From NCBI GenBank assembly GCA_037447655.1, contig JBBHKE010000473.1, positions 207,587-243,088 of the forward strand: a stretch of 35,502 nt of DNA, written 5' to 3'. How positions within the stretch are numbered: position 1 is the first letter of the stretch; every line of letters starts with the position of its first letter. Below, one piece after another: positions 1 through 8,802 of this stretch. This stretch comes from Zygnema cylindricum. Lineage: Eukaryota > Streptophyta > Zygnematophyceae > Zygnematales > Zygnemataceae. A program made the translations under genes and the position numbers. The notes under the pieces are model-generated. The model ran no database searches. It saw nothing but the letters and a program-made list of their open reading frames with translations, and was not told the DNA's origin.

Positions 1-300
1 GAGAGAGGGGAAGAAGGGGGAGGGGAGGGGGAGGGGGAGGGGGGGAGATGGGGGGTTAAAGGGGGGAGAGGGGGGAGAGGGGGTGGGGAGAGAGGGAGAG
101 GGGGGGAGGGGGGGGGGGGGAGCGAGGGGGAGGGGGGAGGGGGGGGGGGGAGGGGGGGGGGGGGGAAGGGGGGAGGAGGGAGGGGGAGGGAGGGGAGTGA
201 GGGGGAGGGGGGGGAGGGAGGGAGGGAGGGAGGGAGGGGGGGGGGGAGGGAGGGAGAGGAGGGAGAGGATAGAGAGAAGAGAGAGGGGAGAGAGAATATA
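1..300. repeat. Purine-only G/A low-complexity tract
   Basis: Almost every base is G or A on the + strand, in runs of G broken by single A or GA, with only a few T or C. The open frames crossing it encode only Gly/Arg/Glu or Pro/Ser strings and are compositional artefacts. Many closely spaced G runs of three or more give strong potential for G-quadruplex or triplex structure. The tract ends about 0.8 kb before the first supported coding exon of the DHHC gene, so it lies in that gene's 5' flank or an upstream intron. Confidence 0.9.
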
Positions 301-1099
301 CAAAGTACATTATGGTTGAAAGTAGGGGAGAGGGAGAAGGAGATAGTTTCCACTTCTAAATATTTTGAAATAAAGTTGACCACATACGTAGCCCATGGAA
401 CACCTGACATTTACAGGATTAGGAGTAGAATTTTATTTTTACGGTATAGTTTGGAAGTAAAAAAATCAACTCCTGTTGCCCAGTCGAAAAGGAGCACTTC
501 TTTGTTATTTTGATCTCCATTTGAAGCATAACCACCATTTGATGCATTCTTATTTGTCTCTGGGAATTCTGTTTTTTTTATTTCTACCTAAACCCTCTGG
601 TAGTTGAGAAAGGAGGAAAGGCTTTGACGATCTTTATCACCGTTTTTTACTTTCAAGAACTTGAGGGCTGGGATTCAAAACTCTACTTTTTTTTTGTGTG
701 TTGATTTTAAGTTACCAAAACCTAAAAGAACTGACATTTTTATCTTCAGCAGCGGCTCAAAAATTCTGAACCTGGATTATATCCCTGTCACTCCCTTTTG
801 TTCTGAAATTATTATATCATCTAAGTAGTTTCTTTGCTCTGACTGGCAGTCCCGTTTTATACCATGATGATAAAGCTGGGCTCTAAATGTGCTAGTATTG
901 GTTTCCAAGGAAGGACCATTTCCGAGATATATGATTGTCGTCTCCATCTAATGATATCCTTGAAGAACTTAGTATAATAGATAAAAAGAGTTTATGCTGT
1001 CTTTGTTCAACTTTGTTGAGACATGTATTTTATTTTCAACATTTACATTTTATGTGGTGGTCATGGCATGGCTAATGTTCTGATTGTTTTGTCTCCCAG
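301..1099 (+). other. 5' flank or upstream intron of the DHHC gene
   Basis: AT-rich sequence with T-runs typical of plant introns. The first exon or exons of the DHHC acyltransferase should lie here or upstream of the window, but I could not find an ATG-initiated exon encoding a hydrophobic first segment. The one open stretch from 316 to 513 is polar and resembles nothing I know. Confidence 0.4.
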
Positions 1100-1147
1100 A
1101 GTTCATGTTAATTGATACGGTTATACACTATCGAACCCTTGTTTTCG
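1100..1147 (+). CDS. Tentative upstream exon of the DHHC gene
   Basis: A CAG acceptor ends at 1099. A short open frame (TTC at 1102, then ATG) reads FMLIDTVIHYRTLVF and reaches a possible GT donor at 1148. Splicing the trailing G at 1147 to the exon at 1338 restores the frame as ...LVF-GGGVW..., giving hydrophobic sequence just before the next membrane segment. The donor is weak (CG|GTTTTT) and the acceptor could be shifted by two bases, so this rests on phase matching and hydrophobicity only. The internal ATG at 1105 could even be the start codon. Confidence 0.3.
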
Positions 1148-1337
1148 GTTTTTATCCTAGTTTTTAGGGTAATCTGTACAGTTTTTTGAGTAATTGTATC
1201 TACGTTGACTCACCAAACTGTACAATCCACCCTTGCCATGAGGGTAAATTTCTCTCTTGTAATTTCTACATGACTGTTTCTTAGTGTTTCTCATTTTTCC
1301 ATTTTCCTTTTTTTTTTTGTGTTCCTTTTTCATACAG

Positions 1338-2627
1338 GTGGTGGAGTCTGGGCTTGTTTTCCGGTTCTTTTTCCCATCCGGAATGCGTTGTTTTATTTTC
1401 ACTCCTGTTTGACTTTTTGTTTCAGTATCAATGTCTTCTTTAACTATGCCATGGCTGTGGGAAGGAAAGCTGGAAAAGTCAAACAGATGACATGGGGACA
1501 GGCAGATATGGTCACTCCTAACTCTTTAGAACGATATACTTTTTGCTCCAAATGTGTATTGCCAAAACCTCCCGGAGCTCATCATTGTCGACAGTGTAAG
1601 GAATGTGTGTTGGAAATGGACCACCACTGTCCTTTTGTGAGTATTCAATCACTATCTCTTAAAAAAGTGAGAGAGTAGGTAGTTTTGGTGGGTTTAGGGT
1701 TTTGTGAAGATGGTTTAATCGACAGATGAATTTTTGGGTTGTAGGAATGCCAGGAATTGGCGTTTGTGTTGATGTTGGAGTGAGTTTTTTAAGCTTAAGT
1801 TTTTTGTAGTTTGGTCTTGTTATTATGGTTTTTTCTCCATACCTTTTATATCTCTCCTTTGTTGCTCAATGCTTAGCGATATTCCCATTTTGCTATGTAA
1901 GCTTGTGGAGCAAATTTCATATCCGTTGTTATCACTCCGGGAGATGTTTTAAAATTGGAACTTACGCTTTTCGCTAGTGATAATACTCTTACCTTTTCAC
2001 GGATGATATTGTAAATTGCTAGGAGAAAGTGTTTGAGATTGTGTTCAAATTCTTTCTTAAGTTTCGATCAACTTTATTTGGCTTTTACAGATCGGCAATT
2101 GTGTTGGAGTAAGCAATCAACGCCATTTTGTGATATTCCTCATATGGGTCGTCATGAGTTTCCTTTATTTGATTTCCATGTGTATTGCATCACTCATTCA
2201 CCTCCAACCCTCCCTCTTTTCGTGGAAATCGTACAAACTTATTCCCGGACTAGGTGGAGGTTACCTTGGAGTACAAGTATTTAAAGCTCTTATGCAATAT
2301 GAGGCGTCGATTTCTTTACGAACAATGGTTTTGGGTTATCTTATTGTTGTCGCTCTTTCTTGTGCTGTGGGACTCGGGTTCCTTCTTTTTCAACAAGTAA
2401 AATTGATTGTGGAGGGACAAACTTACATTGATTCTCTTCAAGATCCACAATATGGCTCAAAAAATATAGGGACGACAATTTTTCAAGGATTTGCTAAAAC
2501 TACATTAAGAGCTAATTTGACTCGAGTGTTTGGGAATGAACATCCTTTATTGTGGATGATGCCGAGAATTTATCCTCCCCAAGGGTCATATGCTGACTTC
2601 CTTCAATCTAAGCAACATGCTTCTTAG
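1338..2627 (+). CDS. DHHC-type protein S-acyltransferase, PAT11-like (3' exons)
   Basis: Palmitoyltransferase that attaches long-chain acyl groups to cysteines of membrane-associated proteins, acting in endomembranes or plasma membrane. Two exons, 1338-1636 and 2091-2627, join in phase 0 (TTT|GTGAGT donor, TTTTACAG|ATC acceptor). The join completes the zinc-binding Cys-rich domain: C-x2-C-x9-H-C-x2-C-x2-C-x4-DHHC-x5-C-x4-N-x3-F, with the DHHC tetrad encoded at 1619-1630. A hydrophobic segment (VWACFPVLFP..., then FCFSINVFF) precedes the domain, and two follow (FVIFLIWVVMSFLYLISM and MVLGYLIVVALSCAVGLGF), the usual four-pass DHHC layout. The order WACFP...FHS...YTFC...CVLEMDHHCPFIGNCVG recalls plant PAT11-type enzymes from memory. 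The TTxE motif usual after the last membrane pass appears as QTYID. The C-terminal tail (about 65 residues, ending KQHAS) is polar. The 5' end is incomplete. Nothing in the exons looks broken, so the gene is probably functional. Confidence 0.88.
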
Positions 2628-5108
2628 TTATTTACTAAAAAGGAATTGGTTCTATTGGTTATCGGTCTGGAATTGTTCTTCTTTCTAGGTGAAAAAAACA
2701 AAACAAAACAAAACTTAAAAGCCTTCGGTTACAACGTTTCATGAGGTCATTGCTCCTCATGTTAGTTAGTTTCATCAGATTTTGTACATTTTTTTCTTAC
2801 AGCAACTAATGGATTCGTTGTTTACTCAGACTGGAGATGGGAGAGAGTTGTATGTTTTAATTATTCTTCTTGAGTTATCGGGTTGTCACAGTTGTTTCCG
2901 TAGGCTGAAGTTTAAACATTTTGTGCACAACAAACGCCTCTTAAATAAGCAAGGATTGTAAAATGTTGACTAGAAAATCCTAAAAACCCTAAACTTAGCA
3001 AGAATTGGACTTTTGCAAAGATGGATTGGAAATGGTTTTGACTTGGCAAAAAAAGGGAATGATCCTCTACAGATGGTCCTATACAGTTGAACAAGCGACA
3101 AGGGACTGTCGTTTGCTTCTTTTTAGTGCGACTTTGGTCTATTAAATTATCGGTAGTCCTTGCACCTCGAAAATTCAGTTTAGATGGGTTATCTGCTTAG
3201 GGTTTCACGAAAAGGTTGATTACATGTTTAGGGATTCTGACATGGAATTTTCATCTGGCTTCAGTGAGCTTTCTTCTTTTTCCTGCTTCCCGGATTATTC
3301 TATTAAGAAAACAAGTGTTTCATAACTAAACATATTAGCACTTATGCCTTATACAGGTCAAATTTGATTCGCCGGTCAGGGTAGATATATGCGGCCTGTA
3401 AACTTGCCACTTTTCTTATTTGATCTTAAATATATATCCACCATAGTCACCGCTCTTCAGCAATTTCTGAAAAGTATGCTGTGTATTCGGGCGGGTCTGA
3501 ATATTCGCCATGAATGCAGAATATGGGAAAACAGTCTTTTTTGGGTTCGGTTGAGAATGAGCTGAGCTCGCTAGTTAAAATTTTGTTGGGAGGTCCAATA
3601 TTGGATGACTCTTCATTCGACGGTAGTCAGGTAGAGGTTGGGGCTTGTGGGGCCACTTCTGGTTTCAGTAACACTTTCTTTCTTGTTTTTCGAGGGCTGG
3701 ATTAATGATGTGCCCATTGAAAGATTTGTATCATACTTATGGCCATTCACAAATTGTCACAGGGCCATTACAAACGAGAATAGAAAAACATACGGAAGGT
3801 AAGCTTTCGAAAACATTACTTTCGTCGACAGTTTCATGTAGTTGCAACACCTTCTGGAATCTTTTTAACGGCCAAAAAAAATTATCAATAATTTCACGAC
3901 TCGATGTAACTGTTTTTCTTTTTAACGCAAAACCATACAACCTCATCAGAGTACATTTGATGTAATAATCAGAGTCACCCTGTCTTTCTGCCCTTTCCTT
4001 TCTCCATTATTTCCCTTTTTCTCAAGTGACTTCATCACATATAGGCCTCTGCTTCAAGATCAAGATTCCATATCCTATATAAATGATTGAAGAATAACAT
4101 GTTTATGATTTTGCCCATACACTCGCATATTATCTACTTCAAAAGCAAATTACATCCTCATTTTTCACACACCAATGTAGATTTGTTGCGAAAACTGTTA
4201 CATAAACTGAATAGGACCACCTCAAATAATGCAGTGCTTTTACCTACATACTTTTCTGGTAGAACTCTGCTGCTGTGTACTCAATATGGCGATAATATTC
4301 AGTTTTTTAATATGTTTTCATGCTTTTGACTTATTTTCCAACCAATCCATCATTACAGCAAGAGAGTCATTGGCCTGGAAAGACAAAACAATGATAACAG
4401 ATTGAAAGTTTACAATAAAAATGGTGCTGTCTTCCAAAGTTGTTTCCCTGACCATTTTTTCCCCTTACAATATATATTGTACTTAAGCTGAAGACCAGCA
4501 TATAATCTCACTATGCTTTCACCCTGCCTATTACCCATATCTTGACATAACCAAGAATGCCTCAAATCATCCTGCTCTTCTGAAAAAACAATATCATCAG
4601 TCACATCCAATGTACATCCATTACAACAAGCTTCAACACAAAACACACCAAACATACACACTCATAAGATCATCTTTTAGGGTTAAACAAACTGACCGTT
4701 TTAAGTCAAAATATGTCTTCCAATCTTTTAAGGCCAGACTAGTCTAGCACCAATCCATTATTACAAAATCACAGTTTAACACCCTCCCTATTTACTGCAT
4801 AAACATATAAGCTGCACATAGCTAAACTGCACATCGGAAGTTTGCTACGTCCACTTCCACATTTTCCATTACGTCAATAACATTCTGGTAAAAACCATCC
4901 AGTGAGTCTTCTACCAGAAGGCATCTGCTGTCGCAAATTCTCCTGACAGGCCCTGCATGCCATGTGCACACCTCAAAAAGTTTAGTCTTAGCATTTGCTT
5001 GCACTTGGCAACACAATTAACAGTTTCATAACAAAGTATCTAGGACCACCGTCAATGTAAGTCTCCTGGCTTTATTCGTCAAACAAACATCGAACACAAG
5101 TAGGCGTT
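2628..5108. other. Intergenic region with no recognisable gene
   Basis: It follows the stop of the DHHC gene and presumably begins with its 3' UTR, including an AAAAC-rich stretch near 2696-2716. The longest frames (3514-3705 and 3705-3965 on +; 4410-4661 and 4822-5016 on -) show no motif, domain or splice arrangement I recognise. The part above about 4350 lies downstream of the minus-strand metallothionein gene and may be its 3' flank. I see no transposon ends here. Confidence 0.5.
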
Positions 5109-5445
5109 CACAAATGTGGTACAAAATTCCAGAACTAAATAAAAAACATTACTCCTCATTTTAGCAAAGGTTACGTCAGACCGAAAAAAGGCAATAAGCA
5201 GTCTTGCAGGACGGTGGTAAAAAGAAAACATCAGCGTTGCCACACATTTACTGAAGGTTAGCGCATACAAAAAGAAGCACGAACTAAGCAACCTTGAAGG
5301 GGCAATCGTTACCGAACACAAATGTGGTACAGAATTTCAATGGCCAAAAAAAAACCTATGCTACTTCAATCCCTGTTTGGTAAAAGGTTAACGACACAGA
5401 AAAAAGGCCGACCTAAGCAGCCTTGCAGGAGCAATCAGTGCCGCA
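5109..5445 (-). repeat. Tandem decayed copies of the metallothionein gene tail
   Basis: Read on the minus strand, the last codons, stop and 3' flank of the metallothionein (from about 5445) recur twice more downstream. The real end encodes TDCSCKAA-stop (stop at 5413-5415). Copy two, with its stop at 5284-5286, encodes NDCPFKVA-stop. Copy three, around 5195-5212, reads about PSCKTAY, its stop changed to a sense codon. The flank also repeats: CACAAATGTGGTACA occurs at 5109 and 5317, and an AAAAGG(T)TAACG-like string follows in each unit. Spacing between equivalent points is about 129 and 90 bp. Confidence 0.75.
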
Positions 5446-6252
5446 ATTGCAGCTTTCACCACATGTACAACTCTCGCCAGCCTTGCAGATGCGAGACTTG
5501 CAGCTGCAAGAATCACCGCAGCTGCATGAGCTGCCGCAGCCACAGGTCTCACCGCAATCACAAGCGTCCTGCAAAAACAGAAAAAGAAAACCTGTCAGAA
5601 TCTGTCGAACAAATAATTCCTGAAGAAGTAATTCCTGAAAATCACAGGAAGATGCAGACATATGAAAATGATAACCGCTGAGTGCCTTGCGAATGAAACT
5701 CTCGGCAATTCTTGGAGAGGTGAAATATACATTAATAAGATTTCAGCACCTAAACATATCAAAATGAAGAAAAGGGGCCAGAAGAAATACTGCGATGACC
5801 AGCTTCTCCCTTGTCTGATTTTTTAAATAATGGAATGAGAACTTCCCAGACTTCCATAAAAGTTATGTTTCACATGCTTCACAAACGAATACGCTCAAAT
5901 ATAGTACGAAACTTGAAAAGCATATATACGAAACCGTCAAAAAACCTGTCATAAATTCTTACTTCTTGCACAGACTGCTTCTGAGACCGCCTCAAACGTC
6001 ACAATACACAAAGAGACGAAAACAATTTCTGATGCTTCAATGTTTTCTGTGAGGCACAAACTCTAATATACAAAATGCAGATTTCTGAAAATAATGAGAA
6101 CAGAAGAATGTTTAAGTAATCTGGACTGAGTTTCCACCACTCCTTCTGATCGCCATACTTACTGCTGCTGCTGGCTTGCAGTTGCAGGAAGGTCCACATT
6201 CGCAGTTTTCACCGCAAGAGCAGCCAGTTCCGCATGATTTACAGTCAGCCAT
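5413..6252 (-). CDS. Metallothionein-like Cys-rich metal-binding protein
   Basis: Two exons on the minus strand. Exon 1 is 6252-6163 (ATG at 6252, 30 codons, begins MADCKSCGTGC). Exon 2 is 5568-5413 (51 codons plus TAG). The intron (6162-5569, 594 bp) has a GTAAGT donor and a TTTTTGCAG acceptor and falls between codons. The 81-aa product has 23 cysteines (8 in exon 1, 15 in exon 2), nearly all as C-x-C within repeats like CGxSCxC, and no His or aromatic residue. This is the hallmark of metallothioneins, cytosolic thiolate-cluster proteins that buffer Zn and Cu and can sequester Cd. The layout differs from angiosperm types 1-3, which have two terminal Cys clusters around a long Cys-poor linker. 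Here Cys pairs run almost end to end, broken by KPAAADA at the exon junction and KSRICKAGES midway, which suggests three clusters. A TATA box upstream is not obvious. Family-level function is confident; the exact class is not. Confidence 0.85.
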
Positions 6253-7646
6253 GGCAACTGTGTTCACAGCAGATGTGAGGAGTTGTTCGAAACCTTAAAG
6301 AAATGAAAAATCTTCAAAAACTTTGCAGCTGAGAGAGGTTGAAAATCTTGCAATTGTAGAGAATAAACTGTCAGCAGGCAAACATGATCGTTCGAATTTT
6401 GGAATGTACTTTTGGAAGTTTCGTACTTCGTATACGAGTGACGAGTCCATAGAGCATTACTATTCAGAAACAGTACAAGGGAATGTATTGTACTTCATCG
6501 GAGTTCAGTACAGTACAGTACAGGTTAGGTTCGTACAGTACACAGAACACCTTACGTCACTGTTAGACTGTTCGAACTATTAATGAGTGTTAAAGCGGTA
6601 TCAGAAGCAGTGACGCTAAATAATGTCTCATTTCGTGGCATATTATGGGCCACTTACTAGGTAGAACTGCTAACACTAATCTAATGATTTTGGGTCAAAA
6701 ATTCGAACACTCTAATTGCGATGCAAGCTGTTTTGTCGTTGATTATTTTTGTGCATCATTTTCTTGTCGTAACTTGATGTACGATCGGTCAATCACTTGT
6801 ACCGTTCGATATGGTCAAGACTTAAGGGGACAGGATATTTCATGTTTGGCATTTGCTGATCTGCCAACCCTGGAAAGTCGACTGGAAGTGTACATATGAC
6901 CAGAAAAAGTACAATCTCGGACATATTTTTGAACTTTTCACCATTTTTGACGCAAAGATCTGTCCAATATTGACGAGGGATAGTTTCAGCCGTCGATCTA
7001 AACGATGCCAAGCAGAATGCGCGGAGTTGCATACAAGAATGTCAGGGGTCATTCCCTGTTGTGCCAAACGACATCCGCTGTGAAAATGGCTCCTTTTGTG
7101 TGAAATCTAAGCCGTCCATATGGTTCGCAAATCTTTTCAGAGGATCTTGTTCTAGACATCTTACAGATTCTGACCGAGAATCTAAAATATGACTTCCACC
7201 AATCATCTTACAGCTGTCGCTTGTCACTTAAAATACGAGTGTTTGAAAAACGTCCACGATTCCACCTTTTCCCAACGATGAATATAAAATTTTCGATTCT
7301 GCCCTCGGTCTTGGTGCAAGAAGACTTTTTAAGGACGCGTCAACGTTTCAGTCGCGGAGCAGTTACCGATACGATCCGTTTCTGATTCTCTACCCTTTCG
7401 ACCATAGAACCAGTTTCGGCCGTCGATGAGTTTGTCGGTTACATTGTCGGGCAAACACCATATGAGGGGAAACCCTGAAACAAAGGCACTGCAGCCGACC
7501 AATCAGTGGCTACAATTCCTGTTCGCTGGGCTTAATTTCGTCCGTTCGTTCGTCCGGCGATATCTCCAATGTCCTTTTGGCAAAAATAGACATCCGAAAC
7601 TCCGAAGTCCGAACAACGCTGAAGTCTGATACGATACTGTACGGTA
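6253..7646. other. Upstream region of metallothionein; no gene seen
   Basis: It includes the minus-strand promoter of the metallothionein gene (6253 upward), but I could not pick out a TATA box or a metal-response element with confidence. A GTACAGTA-rich patch lies at about 6470-6550. Frames from 6640 to 7270 are open on both strands yet resemble nothing known. The rest is AT-rich intergenic DNA up to the first MITE. Confidence 0.45.
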
Positions 7647-8204
7647 CACCGCCAATCGTTATTAGCGTTGTGTACGCTAATTCCGTCCCGCTTTTTTTTT
7701 TTATTCTCCATTAGCGTAGTTCATTCTAGTTTTTTCTTTACTCTATTTAGGGTTATTTTTTAAGGACTGTACAAAATGGAAGTACGCCATCAGTCAATTA
7801 GTGTAATGTACGGAAAGTGTCAGACCGTATAAAATTGTACCTTTTAAGTGAAAAAGTATAATTAATGAGTTTTAGTAGCCGCGGACACATGAGAATGTGC
7901 ACTCTAAAAAGGGGGTCTAATCGGGTTGTCAAATATCACGTTCGCACATATTCGTCCAGCAACCACGTTTCAACTGTGTGAACGTACGATTTGTGTACGA
8001 TTTGTCAGATTTTGTACGAATATCTATATTAGAGTTAGCATGTTTGCGACCGACAATTATTTTTTTCAAAGACCCAAATAATAATTATTAAACAATTAGA
8101 ATGTATATTTTTTTTTCAAAATTTTCAAATTCTTAATTAGCGTAAACCACGGTTATATTTCATGTACGCTAAAGAAACTTCTACGCTAATAACGATTGTC
8201 GGTG
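7647..8204. mobile_element. TA-flanked MITE, copy 1 (558 bp)
   Basis: A non-autonomous inverted-repeat element with no coding capacity. The left tip CACCGCCAATCGTTATTAGC and the inverted right tip CACCGACAATCGTTATTAGC differ at one base in 20. Both ends are bordered by TA (7645-7646 and 8205-8206), the target duplication expected for Tc1/mariner-type movement. Subterminal TTAGCGTA/TACGCTAA motifs recur just inside both ends. The same family occurs near 11372, 20746 and 33220. Confidence 0.85.
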
Positions 8205-8302
8205 TAGTACAATCATGACATGTGCATGTCTGAAAAAGTACATCGCCCATTCTAATAGAGTATTAGTGAAAAAATTTGTGCTATGACTTTGAAAGAATAA
8301 AG

Positions 8303-8794
8303 CGTTGTTGTTCAAATCGTGCGATTTTTTCATTTTTACCTATTTCTACGTATAATTCGTGACTTTTGGAAAAATCGCAAAAAAACGTGGAGTACTTTTT
8401 GTCCGGTAAAATAAACGGAAAATTTACAAAAATGTACGGTATTTTACAGAAAATGTATGGACTTTGACGAAAAGATACGTTGCAATTCTTAGTACTTTCT
8501 ATCCGGTAAACTGAACGGAACTTTTACGGGAAATGTACGGATCTTTACGCAGATGTACAAAATTTTACTATAAATGTACGGACACGTACGAAAAGAGAGG
8601 TTGCATTGTTGCACCATTTGTGCGCAATAAGTTTTAATTTTGTACGATCATACAAAAATTTGTTTACATGTACAAAATAGTACAAATACAAAATCATTCA
8701 ATGCGTTCAAATCGTTTGTTCAAATCCTTCGATGCGTTACTTACGTATAATTGCGCGATTAAATCGTTAGTACTATACGGTTTGAACAACTATG
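8303..8794. mobile_element. Non-autonomous hAT element (492 bp)
   Basis: The ends are CGTTGTTGTTCAAATCG on the left and, inverted, CATAGTTGTTCAAACCG on the right. An exact 8-bp repeat GAATAAAG flanks it (8295-8302 and 8795-8802), the size made by hAT transposases. Internally it carries repeated FRACTIONS of the same subterminal sequence as the longer hAT element that follows, including copies of the CCGGTAAACTGAACGG-type motif, and no usable ORF. Its right duplication abuts the left end of that longer element at 8803. Confidence 0.75.
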
Positions 8795-8802
8795 GAATAA
8801 AG

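Noticed and set aside
56-319. Two long overlapping open frames on opposite strands (Pro-rich and Gly/Arg-rich)
   Set aside because: They result from the purine-only tract, where stop codons are rare; no real protein composition or splice context supports them.
2130-2627. Separate start for a small membrane protein within the DHHC gene
   Set aside because: The frame is the second DHHC exon; splicing at 1636/2091 restores the conserved CPFIGNCVG motif across the junction.
3514-3965. Two adjoining + strand frames (63 and 86 codons) as a small gene
   Set aside because: No motif, no plausible splice joining and ordinary non-coding composition; both are within chance length for this sequence.
5322-5681. 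119-codon + strand frame rich in Cys, Arg and His
   Set aside because: It is the antisense of metallothionein exon 2 and its intron; the repeating TGC codons of the real gene generate it.
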